From Streptomyces sp. NRRL F-5126 (GTDB lineage: Bacteria > Actinomycetota > Actinomycetes > Streptomycetales > Streptomycetaceae), in contig NZ_JOFZ01000009.1 of the NCBI RefSeq assembly GCF_000721265.1, positions 62,001 through 126,000 on the forward strand: a DNA stretch of 64,000 nucleotides, read 5' to 3'. The position numbers were made by a program, and so were the translations under genes. A model generated the notes under the pieces. It was not told the DNA's origin. It searched no databases and worked only from the letters and a program-made list of their open reading frames with translations. Shown piece by piece: positions 33,636 through 41,275 of the stretch (position 1 is the first letter of the stretch; every line of letters begins with the position of its first letter).

Positions 33636-34520
33636 TCAACGCACGGCACGCACGGCACGCACGGCACGCCGGGGTATCGCCTTGCTCGCCGTCTCGATGA
33701 CATCCGCGAGGGCGGCCGGCTGGGAGAGGAACGGCGAGTGCGAGGTGTCGAGCTCGACCACGGTCGTGGGCCGGGCCGACAGCGCGTCGATCTCCTTGAC
33801 GACGAGGCGCTGCAGTGCCGGCCGGACCGCGTTGTCCCTGGCGCAGAAGATGTAGCTGTGCGGGATCGAACCGTACCGTTCGGCGGTCACGGTGAGCGGT
33901 TCGCCGGCGATTCCCGCCGGGGCGTCCGTCGTCAGGAGCGAGATCGCCGCCTCGGCGGTCTCCTCGTCGATGCAGTCGTTGTAGAACGCCTCGCGGATGG
34001 CGCGGCGCCGGTCGTGGTCACCCGTGTCGTAGCGCAGCGCGCCGACCGATGCGGGGTCCGCCGCGAGCCCGGCGGCCACTCGTTCGCCCTCGTTCTCCGG
34101 CAGCATGGTGTAGTGCGCCGCCGGCCTGCCGTTGACCGGGGCGAACGCCGAGACGTACATGAGTTCGGCGAACAGTTCGGGCGCCTGTTCCGCGGCGGCG
34201 GTCGCCACGACACCGCCCATGCTGTGTGCCACGACCAGGCACGGCAGGCCGCCACCGATCCGGCGGATCTGCTCGACCAGGCTCGCGGCGGCGGAGGACG
34301 CCGTGATCCCGACCGTCGGCGAGGGCTCCGCGGCGAACGCCCCGGAGTCGAACGGACGCCTCCAACGGGACCGGGGCGAGCGGCTCTTCAGCCCGTGGCC
34401 GTCGAGGTCCACGGCCACCGAGGCGACGCCATGGGCGGCCAGTTGCTCACCGACCAGGCTCCAGCACCAGCTGCCGTGCCAGAATCCGTGGACAAGGACG
34501 ACGGGGGTCGTGGCTCTCAT
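33636..34520 (-). CDS. Alpha/beta hydrolase
   Basis: 294-residue alpha/beta-hydrolase of the short salicylate-esterase-like type. The oxyanion segment is VVLVHGFWHGSWCWSLVGEQ, the nucleophile elbow is VVAHSMGGVVATA (AHSMG), and HSPFLSQP near the C-terminus supplies the His. ATG 34520 has AGAGGAAAGC upstream and is better than the in-frame ATG at 34535. The last residues are RAVRAVRAVR, encoded by a 9-base tandem repeat. It is divergent from an XRE regulator gene that may control it. Confidence 0.88.
   Translation of the reverse strand: MRATTPVVLVHGFWHGSWCWSLVGEQLAAHGVASVAVDLDGHGLKSRSPRSRWRRPFDSGAFAAEPSPTVGITASSAAASLVEQIRRIGGGLPCLVVAHSMGGVVATAAAEQAPELFAELMYVSAFAPVNGRPAAHYTMLPENEGERVAAGLAADPASVGALRYDTGDHDRRRAIREAFYNDCIDEETAEAAISLLTTDAPAGIAGEPLTVTAERYGSIPHSYIFCARDNAVRPALQRLVVKEIDALSARPTTVVELDTSHSPFLSQPAALADVIETASKAIPRRAVRAVRAVR
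33642..33669. repeat. 9-bp tandem repeat at the hydrolase 3' end
   Basis: ACGCACGGC occurs about three times in tandem and encodes repeated Arg-Ala-Val at the hydrolase C-terminus. Confidence 0.75.
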
Positions 34521-34749
34521 GCTTTCCTCTCTCATGCACCCGCGGGGCCCGGCATCCGGCGACGGATCGGGACCGGGCAGCGACGGCCTCGAACGGGGCG
34601 CCTGCGTCTCACCAGGACGGTAGGGCGCCGCGCCGGACGGCGGAACAGCTCAGCCACGTAGTGACAGCCGGTGGATGAGGCGGGCGGCGCTCACGCCCCA
34701 CCGACCGGTCCGTTCCGCGGCGTCCGGGCTCCGTGCGACGATGCACGGC

Positions 34750-35682
34750 ATGAGGCACCCTCTCGACCCGGCCCGTGACCAGCTCGGCGGTCGGGACCCG
34801 GGCTGGAGGTCCGCCCCCGGTACCCAGGTGGCGGACCGGGTCGAGCTGGGGCAGTTCCTGCGTCGTCGCCGCGAGGGGTTGCGCCCCGAGGACCTCGGTC
34901 TCGACCCGGGCTCCCGGCGCCGCACTCCCGGGCTGCGGCGCGGCGAGGTGGCGGCGATGGCCAGCATGTCGGAGGCCTACTACGAGAGTCTGGAGCAGGC
35001 GCGTGGCCCTCAGCCGTCGGTCTCGATGCTCGCGAGCCTCGCGACCGCCCTGCGGATGACCCCCGACGAGCGGCGTCATCTGTACCTGCTGGCGGGTCAG
35101 GCGGCACCGACGTCCGCCGAGCCCCCCGGGCACGTCGACCCGGGACTGTCGTACACGCTGGACGCGGTGGCGGCCACGACACCGGCGTTCATCTCCGACG
35201 ACCTGTCCAACGTCGTGGCGCAGAATCCGTTGAACGTCGCGCTGTTCGGCTCGTTCGCCGGGCGGCCCGGCCGCGAGCCGAACCTCACCTGGCACTGGTT
35301 CACGTCGCCGACCTGGCGCTCCGTCCTGCGCTCGGCGTCACCGCAGGAGGAGGAGGCGACCGGCCTGTCGTACGTGGCCGACCTCCGGGCCGTCGTCGCC
35401 CAGCGCGGACACGATCCGGCGGCCGCGGCCCTCGTCGGCGACCTGCGGGGAGCCAGCGCGGAATTCGCCGCGATGTGGGACCGGCACCAGGTGTCGACGC
35501 TGCACTGCTCGACGAAGACCGTGCTGGACCAGCGTGTCGGTCGCCTCGATCTGGACTGCGTCGTTCTCGCCAGCCCGCTGTCCCGGCAACGACTGCTCCT
35601 CCTCCAGCCCGTGCCCGGCACCCCGACCGCCGAGCGTCTGGGCCGTCTGGGGCAACTGACGGGGCAGCCCCGGTACAACTGA
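34750..35682 (+). CDS. XRE-family regulator with MmyB-like ligand domain
   Basis: 310-residue regulator. Residues about 27-105 are an XRE HTH (LGQFLRRRREGLRPEDLG, then RRGEVAAMASMSEAYYESLE). Residues about 120-290 match the MmyB-like ligand-binding domain (FISDDLSNVVAQNPLNVALF, NLTWHWFTSPTWR). Such regulators in actinomycetes commonly control an adjacent divergent oxidoreductase or hydrolase gene, here the alpha/beta hydrolase. ATG 34750 or 34741 could be the start; neither has a clear ribosome site, so the N-terminus is uncertain. Confidence 0.9.
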   Translation: MRHPLDPARDQLGGRDPGWRSAPGTQVADRVELGQFLRRRREGLRPEDLGLDPGSRRRTPGLRRGEVAAMASMSEAYYESLEQARGPQPSVSMLASLATALRMTPDERRHLYLLAGQAAPTSAEPPGHVDPGLSYTLDAVAATTPAFISDDLSNVVAQNPLNVALFGSFAGRPGREPNLTWHWFTSPTWRSVLRSASPQEEEATGLSYVADLRAVVAQRGHDPAAAALVGDLRGASAEFAAMWDRHQVSTLHCSTKTVLDQRVGRLDLDCVVLASPLSRQRLLLLQPVPGTPTAERLGRLGQLTGQPRYN

Positions 35683-35799
35683 CCGGCGAGCGCCGGCGAG
35701 TGGGAAGCACCTGACGGGCATCGCCGCGAAGGGCGCGGTCAAGTCCGCCGAGGCCCGTGCGGCCGACGGCGCGTGCCAGACGCCGCCGGACCCGCCGCC

Positions 35800-35910
35800 G
35801 GGCAAGCGACCCCTGTCAGCTGCGGGCCGCCCCGTTCCTCGGAGTCCCGTACGCGGATCGTGGTGTCGTCGGCGGTGATCTCGACGCAGAGAAAGCCCGG
35901 GAATCGCCAG
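35800..35910 (-). pseudogene. DUF397-like gene remnant
   Basis: The minus-strand frame reads GFLCVEITADD followed by TTIRVRDSEERGGPQLT, close to the DUF397 signature CVEVA...VAVRDSK...GPxL. The upstream part is too short and closed by a stop, and the sequence loses resemblance after QLT, so it looks like a decayed fragment. There is no usable start codon or ribosome site. The resemblance is by eye. Confidence 0.45.
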
Positions 35911-35964
35911 TGAGCTCTAGTCGTGCAGCTCAGACCGTAACGGTCCCCCGCCGCGCGAACGCGG

Positions 35965-36146
35965 TCACTGGCCGGGCTCGCGCGTGACGGGTCGCACGGC
36001 CCGTGGCAGCGGTGCCTGCAGTTCCGTCACCCAGTCGTCGCGGTTGTCCGGGCGCTCCGGATCGATCCCGCGCCGGTACCTGGTCCGCCGGTGGCCGTTG
36101 ACACCGATCCGGCGGGCCAGGGCCCGGGCGATGGGGAGCACTGCGT
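35965..36146 (-). pseudogene. Truncated copy of the MerR regulator C-terminus
   Basis: The minus-strand frame gives AVLPIARALARR then NRDDWVTELQAPLPR, matching the end of the intact MerR-type regulator (AVLPTAQALARW, NRDDWVTELQAPLAR). The DNA at 36008-36045 is identical over 38 bases to 36831-36868, with diverged similarity on either side. The copy has no HTH or start and lies just after the acetyltransferase stop, so it is a duplication remnant. Confidence 0.8.
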
Positions 36147-36169
36147 GCGAAGGCCCGGCCCCGGATTCC

Positions 36170-36664
36170 TTACTGGTCTCGCTCGGATCCATCTGCCCCG
36201 GCGGCAGCGCCGGTTGCCGTGTCGATGGCCATGAGCGGAAGCTGCCTGCCGGGAATCGACCCGGAGGGGCACACTCCGATTCGCACGGCCCCCATCGCCA
36301 GGTAGAACGGCTCGGCGTTCGGATCGGCCCCGAACTCCAGCCGCCGAATCCCCAGCGTCGCAGCGACAGCGAGTGCATGACGAAACAGCAGTCCTCCGAC
36401 GCCCCGGCCGATGAACGGCGGATCCACGAACAGCATGCCCAGTTCCCCGCCCGGCGGGTCGCCATCGACGGTGACGAACCCGGCGATCCGCCCCCGCACC
36501 TCCGCCACCGCGGTGCGCCGCCGCACGATCTCGGCGGGCCGGAGCCTCAGCTCCTCACGGCATCGCTCCAGGAAGTCGCTGTCGTACCCCCAGTGCCCCT
36601 TCGAGCGCAGAGCCAGCTCGCTCAGCAGTGGCGCCTCTTCCGGACGGGCCGCCCTGATCGGCAT
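36170..36664 (-). CDS. GNAT-family N-acetyltransferase
   Basis: 164-residue GNAT protein. It starts MPIRAARPEEAPLLSELALR, with the acetyl-CoA motif FVDPPFIGRGVGGLLFRHAL and a C-terminal strand region GADPNAEPFYLAMGA typical of the family. ATG 36664 has AGGAGAG at correct spacing. It lies downstream of the FMO and MerR genes in the same direction and is flanked by the MerR gene and a truncated copy of that gene's 3' end, which suggests it arrived or was duplicated by recombination. The substrate is unknown. Confidence 0.88.
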   Translation of the reverse strand: MPIRAARPEEAPLLSELALRSKGHWGYDSDFLERCREELRLRPAEIVRRRTAVAEVRGRIAGFVTVDGDPPGGELGMLFVDPPFIGRGVGGLLFRHALAVAATLGIRRLEFGADPNAEPFYLAMGAVRIGVCPSGSIPGRQLPLMAIDTATGAAAGADGSERDQ

Positions 36665-36817
36665 CGAACCACTCTCCTGTGCGTGTGCAACACCTGCCGT
36701 GGGGGATCGTCCCCCGCCGGGCCGAAGCTGTCCACGGAGTTACGGCGCGGCACTCACCACGTTGCGCTCCGGGGGCGCGGCGATCACGGCGACTCCGCCG
36801 GGCTCGCGCCTGACGGA

Positions 36818-37639
36818 TCAGTCCCGGGCGAGCGGTGCCTGCAGTTCCGTCACCCAGTCGTCGCGGTTTTCCGGGCACTCCAGGTTGATCTCCCGGGCGT
36901 ACCCCATCGACCGGTGGCCGTTGGCGTCGACCCAGCGGGCCAGGGCCTGGGCGGTGGGGAGCACCGCGTCCATGGAGCCGCGGTGCACGATGGTCGCCGC
37001 CCGGTCGACGGACGGCAGGTCGAGGATCCGCGGGGTGCCGTCCTGGAGCGGGGCGGAGACCTGGACGGCGGCGTGGACGGTGATCCTGCCGCCGCCCTCC
37101 GGGGCGTCCTCGTAGTACGCGACACCGGGGCCCGTTGCGGCGATGCCCGCCGCGTCCAGGCACCGGAACAGCTCGTCGTAGAGCGGCCCGATGACCGGGC
37201 CGATGTCCTCGGGCGCGTAACTCGCGGCGGTGCCGGTCAACTCCGCCACCCGGACGGACGGGACGCTCTTGATGATGACGTCGTTCGTGGGCATGTGCCC
37301 CTCGCTCTCGATCGCTCGGAGCCTCGCCTCGACCTGGACCAGCCGCGCCTCCGCGGCAGCCATGGCCGCCTCCAGTTCGGCCCGCCGCAGCCGCAGCATG
37401 CCGCGCAGCTCCCCGGTACTCACCGTCTCGTCCACGATGTCCCGGACCTGCTGGAGGGTGAATCCGAGGTCCTTGAGCGCGATGATCCGATTGAGGCGGG
37501 CGAGCTGCGCGGCGGTGTAGTAGCGGTAGCCGCTGGCGGGGTCGACGTGAGCCGGGCGCAGCAGCCCGGTCGCGTCGTAGTGACGCAGCATGCGGGCCGA
37601 CACACGGCCGTGCCGGGCGAAGTCTCCGATGGTGAACAT
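36818..37639 (-). CDS. MerR-family regulator with GyrI-like effector domain
   Basis: 273-residue BmrR-type regulator. The MerR HTH occupies residues 1-70 (MFTIGDFARHGRVSARMLRH, YDATGLLRPAHVDPASGYRY), followed by a dimerising coiled coil (LRRAELEAAMAAAEARLVQV). The C-terminal domain from about residue 118 is GyrI-like/AraC effector-binding (SVPSVRVAELTG, DDWVTELQAPLA) and probably binds hydrophobic cations or drugs. It follows an FAD monooxygenase gene by 31 bases and may co-regulate it. Part of its 3' end is duplicated at 35965-36146. Confidence 0.92.
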   Translation of the reverse strand: MFTIGDFARHGRVSARMLRHYDATGLLRPAHVDPASGYRYYTAAQLARLNRIIALKDLGFTLQQVRDIVDETVSTGELRGMLRLRRAELEAAMAAAEARLVQVEARLRAIESEGHMPTNDVIIKSVPSVRVAELTGTAASYAPEDIGPVIGPLYDELFRCLDAAGIAATGPGVAYYEDAPEGGGRITVHAAVQVSAPLQDGTPRILDLPSVDRAATIVHRGSMDAVLPTAQALARWVDANGHRSMGYAREINLECPENRDDWVTELQAPLARD

Positions 37640-37670
37640 GATGGCCCACGCCGCCGGTCAGCCGGCCCCG

Positions 37671-38807
37671 CTAGGAAGCGTCCTGCTGCGTGATCATCCT
37701 GAGCATGGCCTGGGCCGTGTTGTTCTCCGAGTCGAGGCCGAAGGTCTCGTCGCCCTCGAAGGTGACGGGCTCGGCGCTGCGTGCGTGCATGGCCTGCTCG
37801 TGCTCGGCGAGCGCGGCTTCGGCGTCGCCGGGGTGGGCGGCGAGGCTCTTGCCGAGTTCCGCGCCGTCGAGCATGGCCAGGTTGGCGCCCTCGCCGTTCG
37901 GGGCCGCGAGGTGGGCGGCGTCGCCGATGAGGGTGACCCCCGGCACCCGGCCCCACCGGTGGCCGGCCGGCAGGGCGTGGTGCGGGCGCAGCACGGGGCC
38001 GGTGTCGGCGTCCGTGATCAGCGCGGTGAGCTCCGGCGCCCAGCCGTCGAACTCGCGCGCGATGCGCGCGGCCGCGGCGGCGGAGTCGGTGAAGTCGATG
38101 GCGGCGAACCAGGCTTCCGGCCTGGCCAGTGCGGCGTAGGTGTGCAGGGTGCCGCCGCTCTCCCGGTGGGTGAAGATCTCCTTGCCGGGCGAGGGCGCGA
38201 TCATCGACCCGCCGCCCACCAGCTCCGCTGAACGGGTGTGCCGGCTGTCGGCGTCGAACAGGTAGGTCTCGACGAACGATGTGCCGGCGTACTCCGGTAC
38301 GGCGTCGGAGAGCAGCGGCCGGATCCGCGACCACGCGCCGTCCGCGCCGACCAGCAGGCTCGTGGTGACGGTGCTGCCGTCGGAGAACGCCACCTCGTGG
38401 CGGCCCTCGCCGAGGGAGCGTGCACCGCTCGCCTTCTGTCCCCAGCGGACCGTGCCGGCCGGCAGCGAGTCGAGCAGGAGACGCCGCAGCTCCGCTCGCT
38501 GCACCTCGGGGCGGCCGCCCGTGCCGTCGTCGGCCATCTCGTGCAGGACGGTCCCGTCCCGCTCGACGAGCCGCATGGTCTGGCGGCCTTCGATGACGAT
38601 GGAGTGGAACTCGTCCATCAAGTCCGCTGCCTTGAGGGCGAGCTGCCCGTTGTGGTCGTGGATGTCGAGCATCCCGCCCTGCGCGCGTGCCGTCGGCGAG
38701 GCTTCGGCCTCGTGGACCGTGACCGGGATTCCGTGGACGTGCAGGACGCGGGCCAGCGTGAGCCCGCCGAGTCCGGCGCCGATGATCGTGACGGGGGTGT
38801 GCTGCAT
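37671..38807 (-). CDS. FAD-dependent monooxygenase, TetX/PHBH-like
   Basis: 378-residue class A flavoprotein monooxygenase. FAD motifs are TIIGAGLGGLTLARVL, the DG motif LLVGADGAWSRIRPLL and GDAAHLAAPNGEGANLAML. It resembles the TetX-type group, some members of which hydroxylate tetracyclines and other aromatics. ATG 38807 opens the operon; the MerR regulator follows after 31 bases and the acetyltransferase after that. With a drug-sensing MerR and a GNAT gene, a xenobiotic-modification operon is a reasonable inference. Confidence 0.9.
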   Translation of the reverse strand: MQHTPVTIIGAGLGGLTLARVLHVHGIPVTVHEAEASPTARAQGGMLDIHDHNGQLALKAADLMDEFHSIVIEGRQTMRLVERDGTVLHEMADDGTGGRPEVQRAELRRLLLDSLPAGTVRWGQKASGARSLGEGRHEVAFSDGSTVTTSLLVGADGAWSRIRPLLSDAVPEYAGTSFVETYLFDADSRHTRSAELVGGGSMIAPSPGKEIFTHRESGGTLHTYAALARPEAWFAAIDFTDSAAAAARIAREFDGWAPELTALITDADTGPVLRPHHALPAGHRWGRVPGVTLIGDAAHLAAPNGEGANLAMLDGAELGKSLAAHPGDAEAALAEHEQAMHARSAEPVTFEGDETFGLDSENNTAQAMLRMITQQDAS

Positions 38808-38989
38808 GGTGGCTCCTCCGGGTCTGGGCCGCCCAGTCGTCCTGCGGCGGCCGCTACGAGAACGGTGCCGAAAGGCGTCGACAGGCCGCCGACATCGGAC
38901 CGACAGCGCCCACAGACGGCCGACGCGGCCAGAAGAGCGTGCGGCTCGGCGCCCGGGCCCCGAGGCCGCGCGGACCGTAGGCTGGGGGC

Positions 38990-39946
38990 GTGTCAGCCTC
39001 CCGCCTGCAGCGCGTCGCCGTCCTCGTGCTCGCGGGGGCCAAACCGCTCGACGTGGGGATCCCCGCGCAGGTGTTCACGACCCGGGCGAGCATGCCGTAC
39101 GAGGTGCGGATGTGCGGCGCCGCGCCCGGGCTCGTGGCCGGCGGGGACGGGCTGTCGTACCACGTCGCCCACGGGCTCGACGCGCTCGCCTGGGCCGATG
39201 TCGTCTTCGTGCCCGGCTACCGCTTCCCCGACCGCGACGACCCGCCGCCCGAGGTCGTCGACGCGCTGATCGGCGCCCACCGGCGCGGGGCGCGGCTCGC
39301 CGCCATCTCGACGGGCGCCTTCGCGCTCGCCGCGACCGGCCTGCTCGACGGCAGGCGCGCCACCACGCACTGGCACTACACGCGCGCGCTCGCCGCGCGG
39401 TATCCGCTCGTCCGCGTCGACGAGAACGTGCTGTTCGTCGACGAGGGCAGCGTGCTGACGTCCGCAGGCGCCGCCTCCGGCATCGACCTGTGCCTGCACC
39501 TGCTGCGCCGCGACCTCGGCGTGGCCGCGTCGAACCACGCCGCGCGGCGCCTCGTCGCCGCTCCCTACCGCAGCGGCGGCCAGGCGCAGTACGTGCCGCG
39601 CAGCGTGCCCGAGCCGCTCGGCGAGCGGTTCGCCGCCACCCGCCAGTGGGCGCTGCACCGGCTCGGCGAGCACCTCTCCCTCGGCGTGCTGGCCCGGCAC
39701 GCGGCGGTCTCGCCGCGCACGTTCTCGCGCCGCTTCGCCGAGGACACCGGCTACACGCCCATGCAGTGGGTGATGCGGGCCCGCATCGACGCGGCCCGCG
39801 AGCTGCTTGAGCGGTCGCAGCTCAGCGTCGAGCAGATCGCCGTGGATGTCGGCCTCGGCACCGGTGCGAACCTGCGGCTGCACTTCCAGCGCGTCCTCGG
39901 CACCTCGCCGAGCGAGTACCGGCGCACGTTCACCAGGGGCGAGTGA
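38990..39946 (+). CDS. GlxA-type transcriptional regulator (DJ-1/PfpI plus AraC HTH)
   Basis: 318-residue regulator. Residues about 8-190 are a DJ-1/PfpI amidotransferase-like domain (VAVLVLAGAKPLDVGIPAQV, TSAGAASGIDLCLHLLRRD); the nucleophile position appears as ISTGAFALAA, lacking the Cys of active members. Residues about 215-315 hold the AraC HTH pair (HLSLGVLARHAAVSPRTFSR, LLERSQLSVEQIAVDVGLGT). The GTG start at 38990 has TAGGCT exactly six bases upstream, implying a leaderless mRNA. It is divergent from the FMO operon. Confidence 0.9.
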   Translation: MSASRLQRVAVLVLAGAKPLDVGIPAQVFTTRASMPYEVRMCGAAPGLVAGGDGLSYHVAHGLDALAWADVVFVPGYRFPDRDDPPPEVVDALIGAHRRGARLAAISTGAFALAATGLLDGRRATTHWHYTRALAARYPLVRVDENVLFVDEGSVLTSAGAASGIDLCLHLLRRDLGVAASNHAARRLVAAPYRSGGQAQYVPRSVPEPLGERFAATRQWALHRLGEHLSLGVLARHAAVSPRTFSRRFAEDTGYTPMQWVMRARIDAARELLERSQLSVEQIAVDVGLGTGANLRLHFQRVLGTSPSEYRRTFTRGE

Positions 39947-40075
39947 GCGCCGGACCGGGAAGCGGTCGGGGCGTGGCGCGATCCTTGCGAACCATGGCGC
40001 CCGCGCCTGGGCCGCCGGGCCGGTGGGGAGAGCGAGCCTGGTGGGGACCGCAGGGAAACGGAAAGGACAACGGCC

Positions 40076-41077
40076 TTGACTCGCATCGCCATCAACGGAT
40101 TCGGCCGCATCGGGCGCAACGTGCTGCGCGCCCTGCTGGAGCGCGGCAGCGACCGCATCGAGGTCGTCGCCGTCAACGACCTCACCGAGCCCGCCGCCCT
40201 CGCGCGCCTGCTCGCCTTCGACACGACGGCGGGCCGGCTCGGCCGCCCCGTCACAGTCGACGGTGACGCGCTCGTCGTCGACGGCCGCCGTATCAAGGTG
40301 CTCGCCGAGCGAGAGCCCGCGCGGCTGCCGTGGGCCGAGCTCGGCGTCGACGTCGTGCTGGAGGCGACGGGCCGCTTCGCGTCCGCCTCGGCCGCCCGCG
40401 CCCACATCGACGCGGGCGCGCGGAAGGTACTCGTCAGCGCGCCCTCCGACGGCGCCGACGTGACGCTCGCCTTCGGCGTCAACAACGACGCGTACGACCC
40501 GGCCGCGCACACGGTCGTCTCGAACGCCTCGTGCACGACCAACGCGCTGGCGCCGCTCGCCCAGGTGCTCGACGAACTCGCGGGCATCGAGCACGGCTTC
40601 ATGACGACCGTGCACGCCTACACGCAGGAGCAGAACCTCCAGGACGGCCCGCACCGCGACGCCCGCCGCGCACGCGCCGCCGGCGTCAACATCGTGCCGA
40701 CCACGACGGGCGCCGCGAAGGCCATCGGCCTCGTGCTGCCGAACCTGGACGGCAGGCTGTCCGGCGACTCGATCCGCGTGCCCGTGCCGGTGGGCTCGAT
40801 CGTCGAGCTCAACACGTTCGTCGCCCGCGACGTGACGCGCGACGATGTGCTGGCCGCGTACCGCAAGGCGGCCGAGGGCCCGCTGGCCGGCGTCCTCGAG
40901 TACTCGGAGGACCCGCTCGTGTCGTCCGACATCACCGGCAACCCGGCCTCGTCGATCTTCGACTCGGCGCTGACCCGCGTCGACGGCCGGCACGTCAAGG
41001 TGGTCGCCTGGTACGACAACGAGTGGGGCTTCTCGAACCGCGTGATCGACACGCTGGAACTCCTCGCGGCGGGCTGA
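40076..41077 (+). CDS. gap: Glyceraldehyde-3-phosphate dehydrogenase
   Basis: 333-residue phosphorylating GAPDH of glycolysis. The NAD motif is RIAINGFGRIGRNVLRALLE, the catalytic Cys153 is in SNASCTTNALAPL, and YDNEWGFSNRVIDTLE closes the protein. The start is TTG at 40076, with AAAGGA 8 bases upstream; a TTG start may lower expression. The gene stands alone, without pgk or tpi, so it is probably a secondary gap paralog rather than the main glycolytic copy; that is inferred from context. Confidence 0.95.
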   Translation: MTRIAINGFGRIGRNVLRALLERGSDRIEVVAVNDLTEPAALARLLAFDTTAGRLGRPVTVDGDALVVDGRRIKVLAEREPARLPWAELGVDVVLEATGRFASASAARAHIDAGARKVLVSAPSDGADVTLAFGVNNDAYDPAAHTVVSNASCTTNALAPLAQVLDELAGIEHGFMTTVHAYTQEQNLQDGPHRDARRARAAGVNIVPTTTGAAKAIGLVLPNLDGRLSGDSIRVPVPVGSIVELNTFVARDVTRDDVLAAYRKAAEGPLAGVLEYSEDPLVSSDITGNPASSIFDSALTRVDGRHVKVVAWYDNEWGFSNRVIDTLELLAAG

Positions 41078-41104
41078 GCCGCCGGCGGGGTCCGCCCGTC
41101 TCGT

Positions 41105-41136
41105 AGGCAGTGTCGGGTTGAGGCAGTGTCGGGTTG
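41105..41136. repeat. 16-bp tandem direct repeat after gap
   Basis: AGGCAGTGTCGGGTTG is repeated twice without gap, 27 bases after the gap stop codon. Confidence 0.85.
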
Positions 41137-41238
41137 AGGTGGAGTCGGCCCGAGGCGGCGTCAGCACCGGAAAATGCCGGCGTCCAGTGCCGTGGCCGAC
41201 GGAGCGGCAGCCGGACCGCCGGGCCCTCCGGAGCGCCG

Positions 41239-41260
41239 GATCCGGCGGATCCGCCGGATC
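41239..41260. terminator. 22-bp perfect palindrome between convergent genes
   Basis: GATCCGGCGGA faces its exact complement with no loop, between the gap gene and the convergent TerD-Mrr gene (stop at 41276). It is part of a CGGATC-rich stretch. A bidirectional terminator is likely. Confidence 0.55.
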
Positions 41261-41275
41261 GCCGGCGCATGCAAG

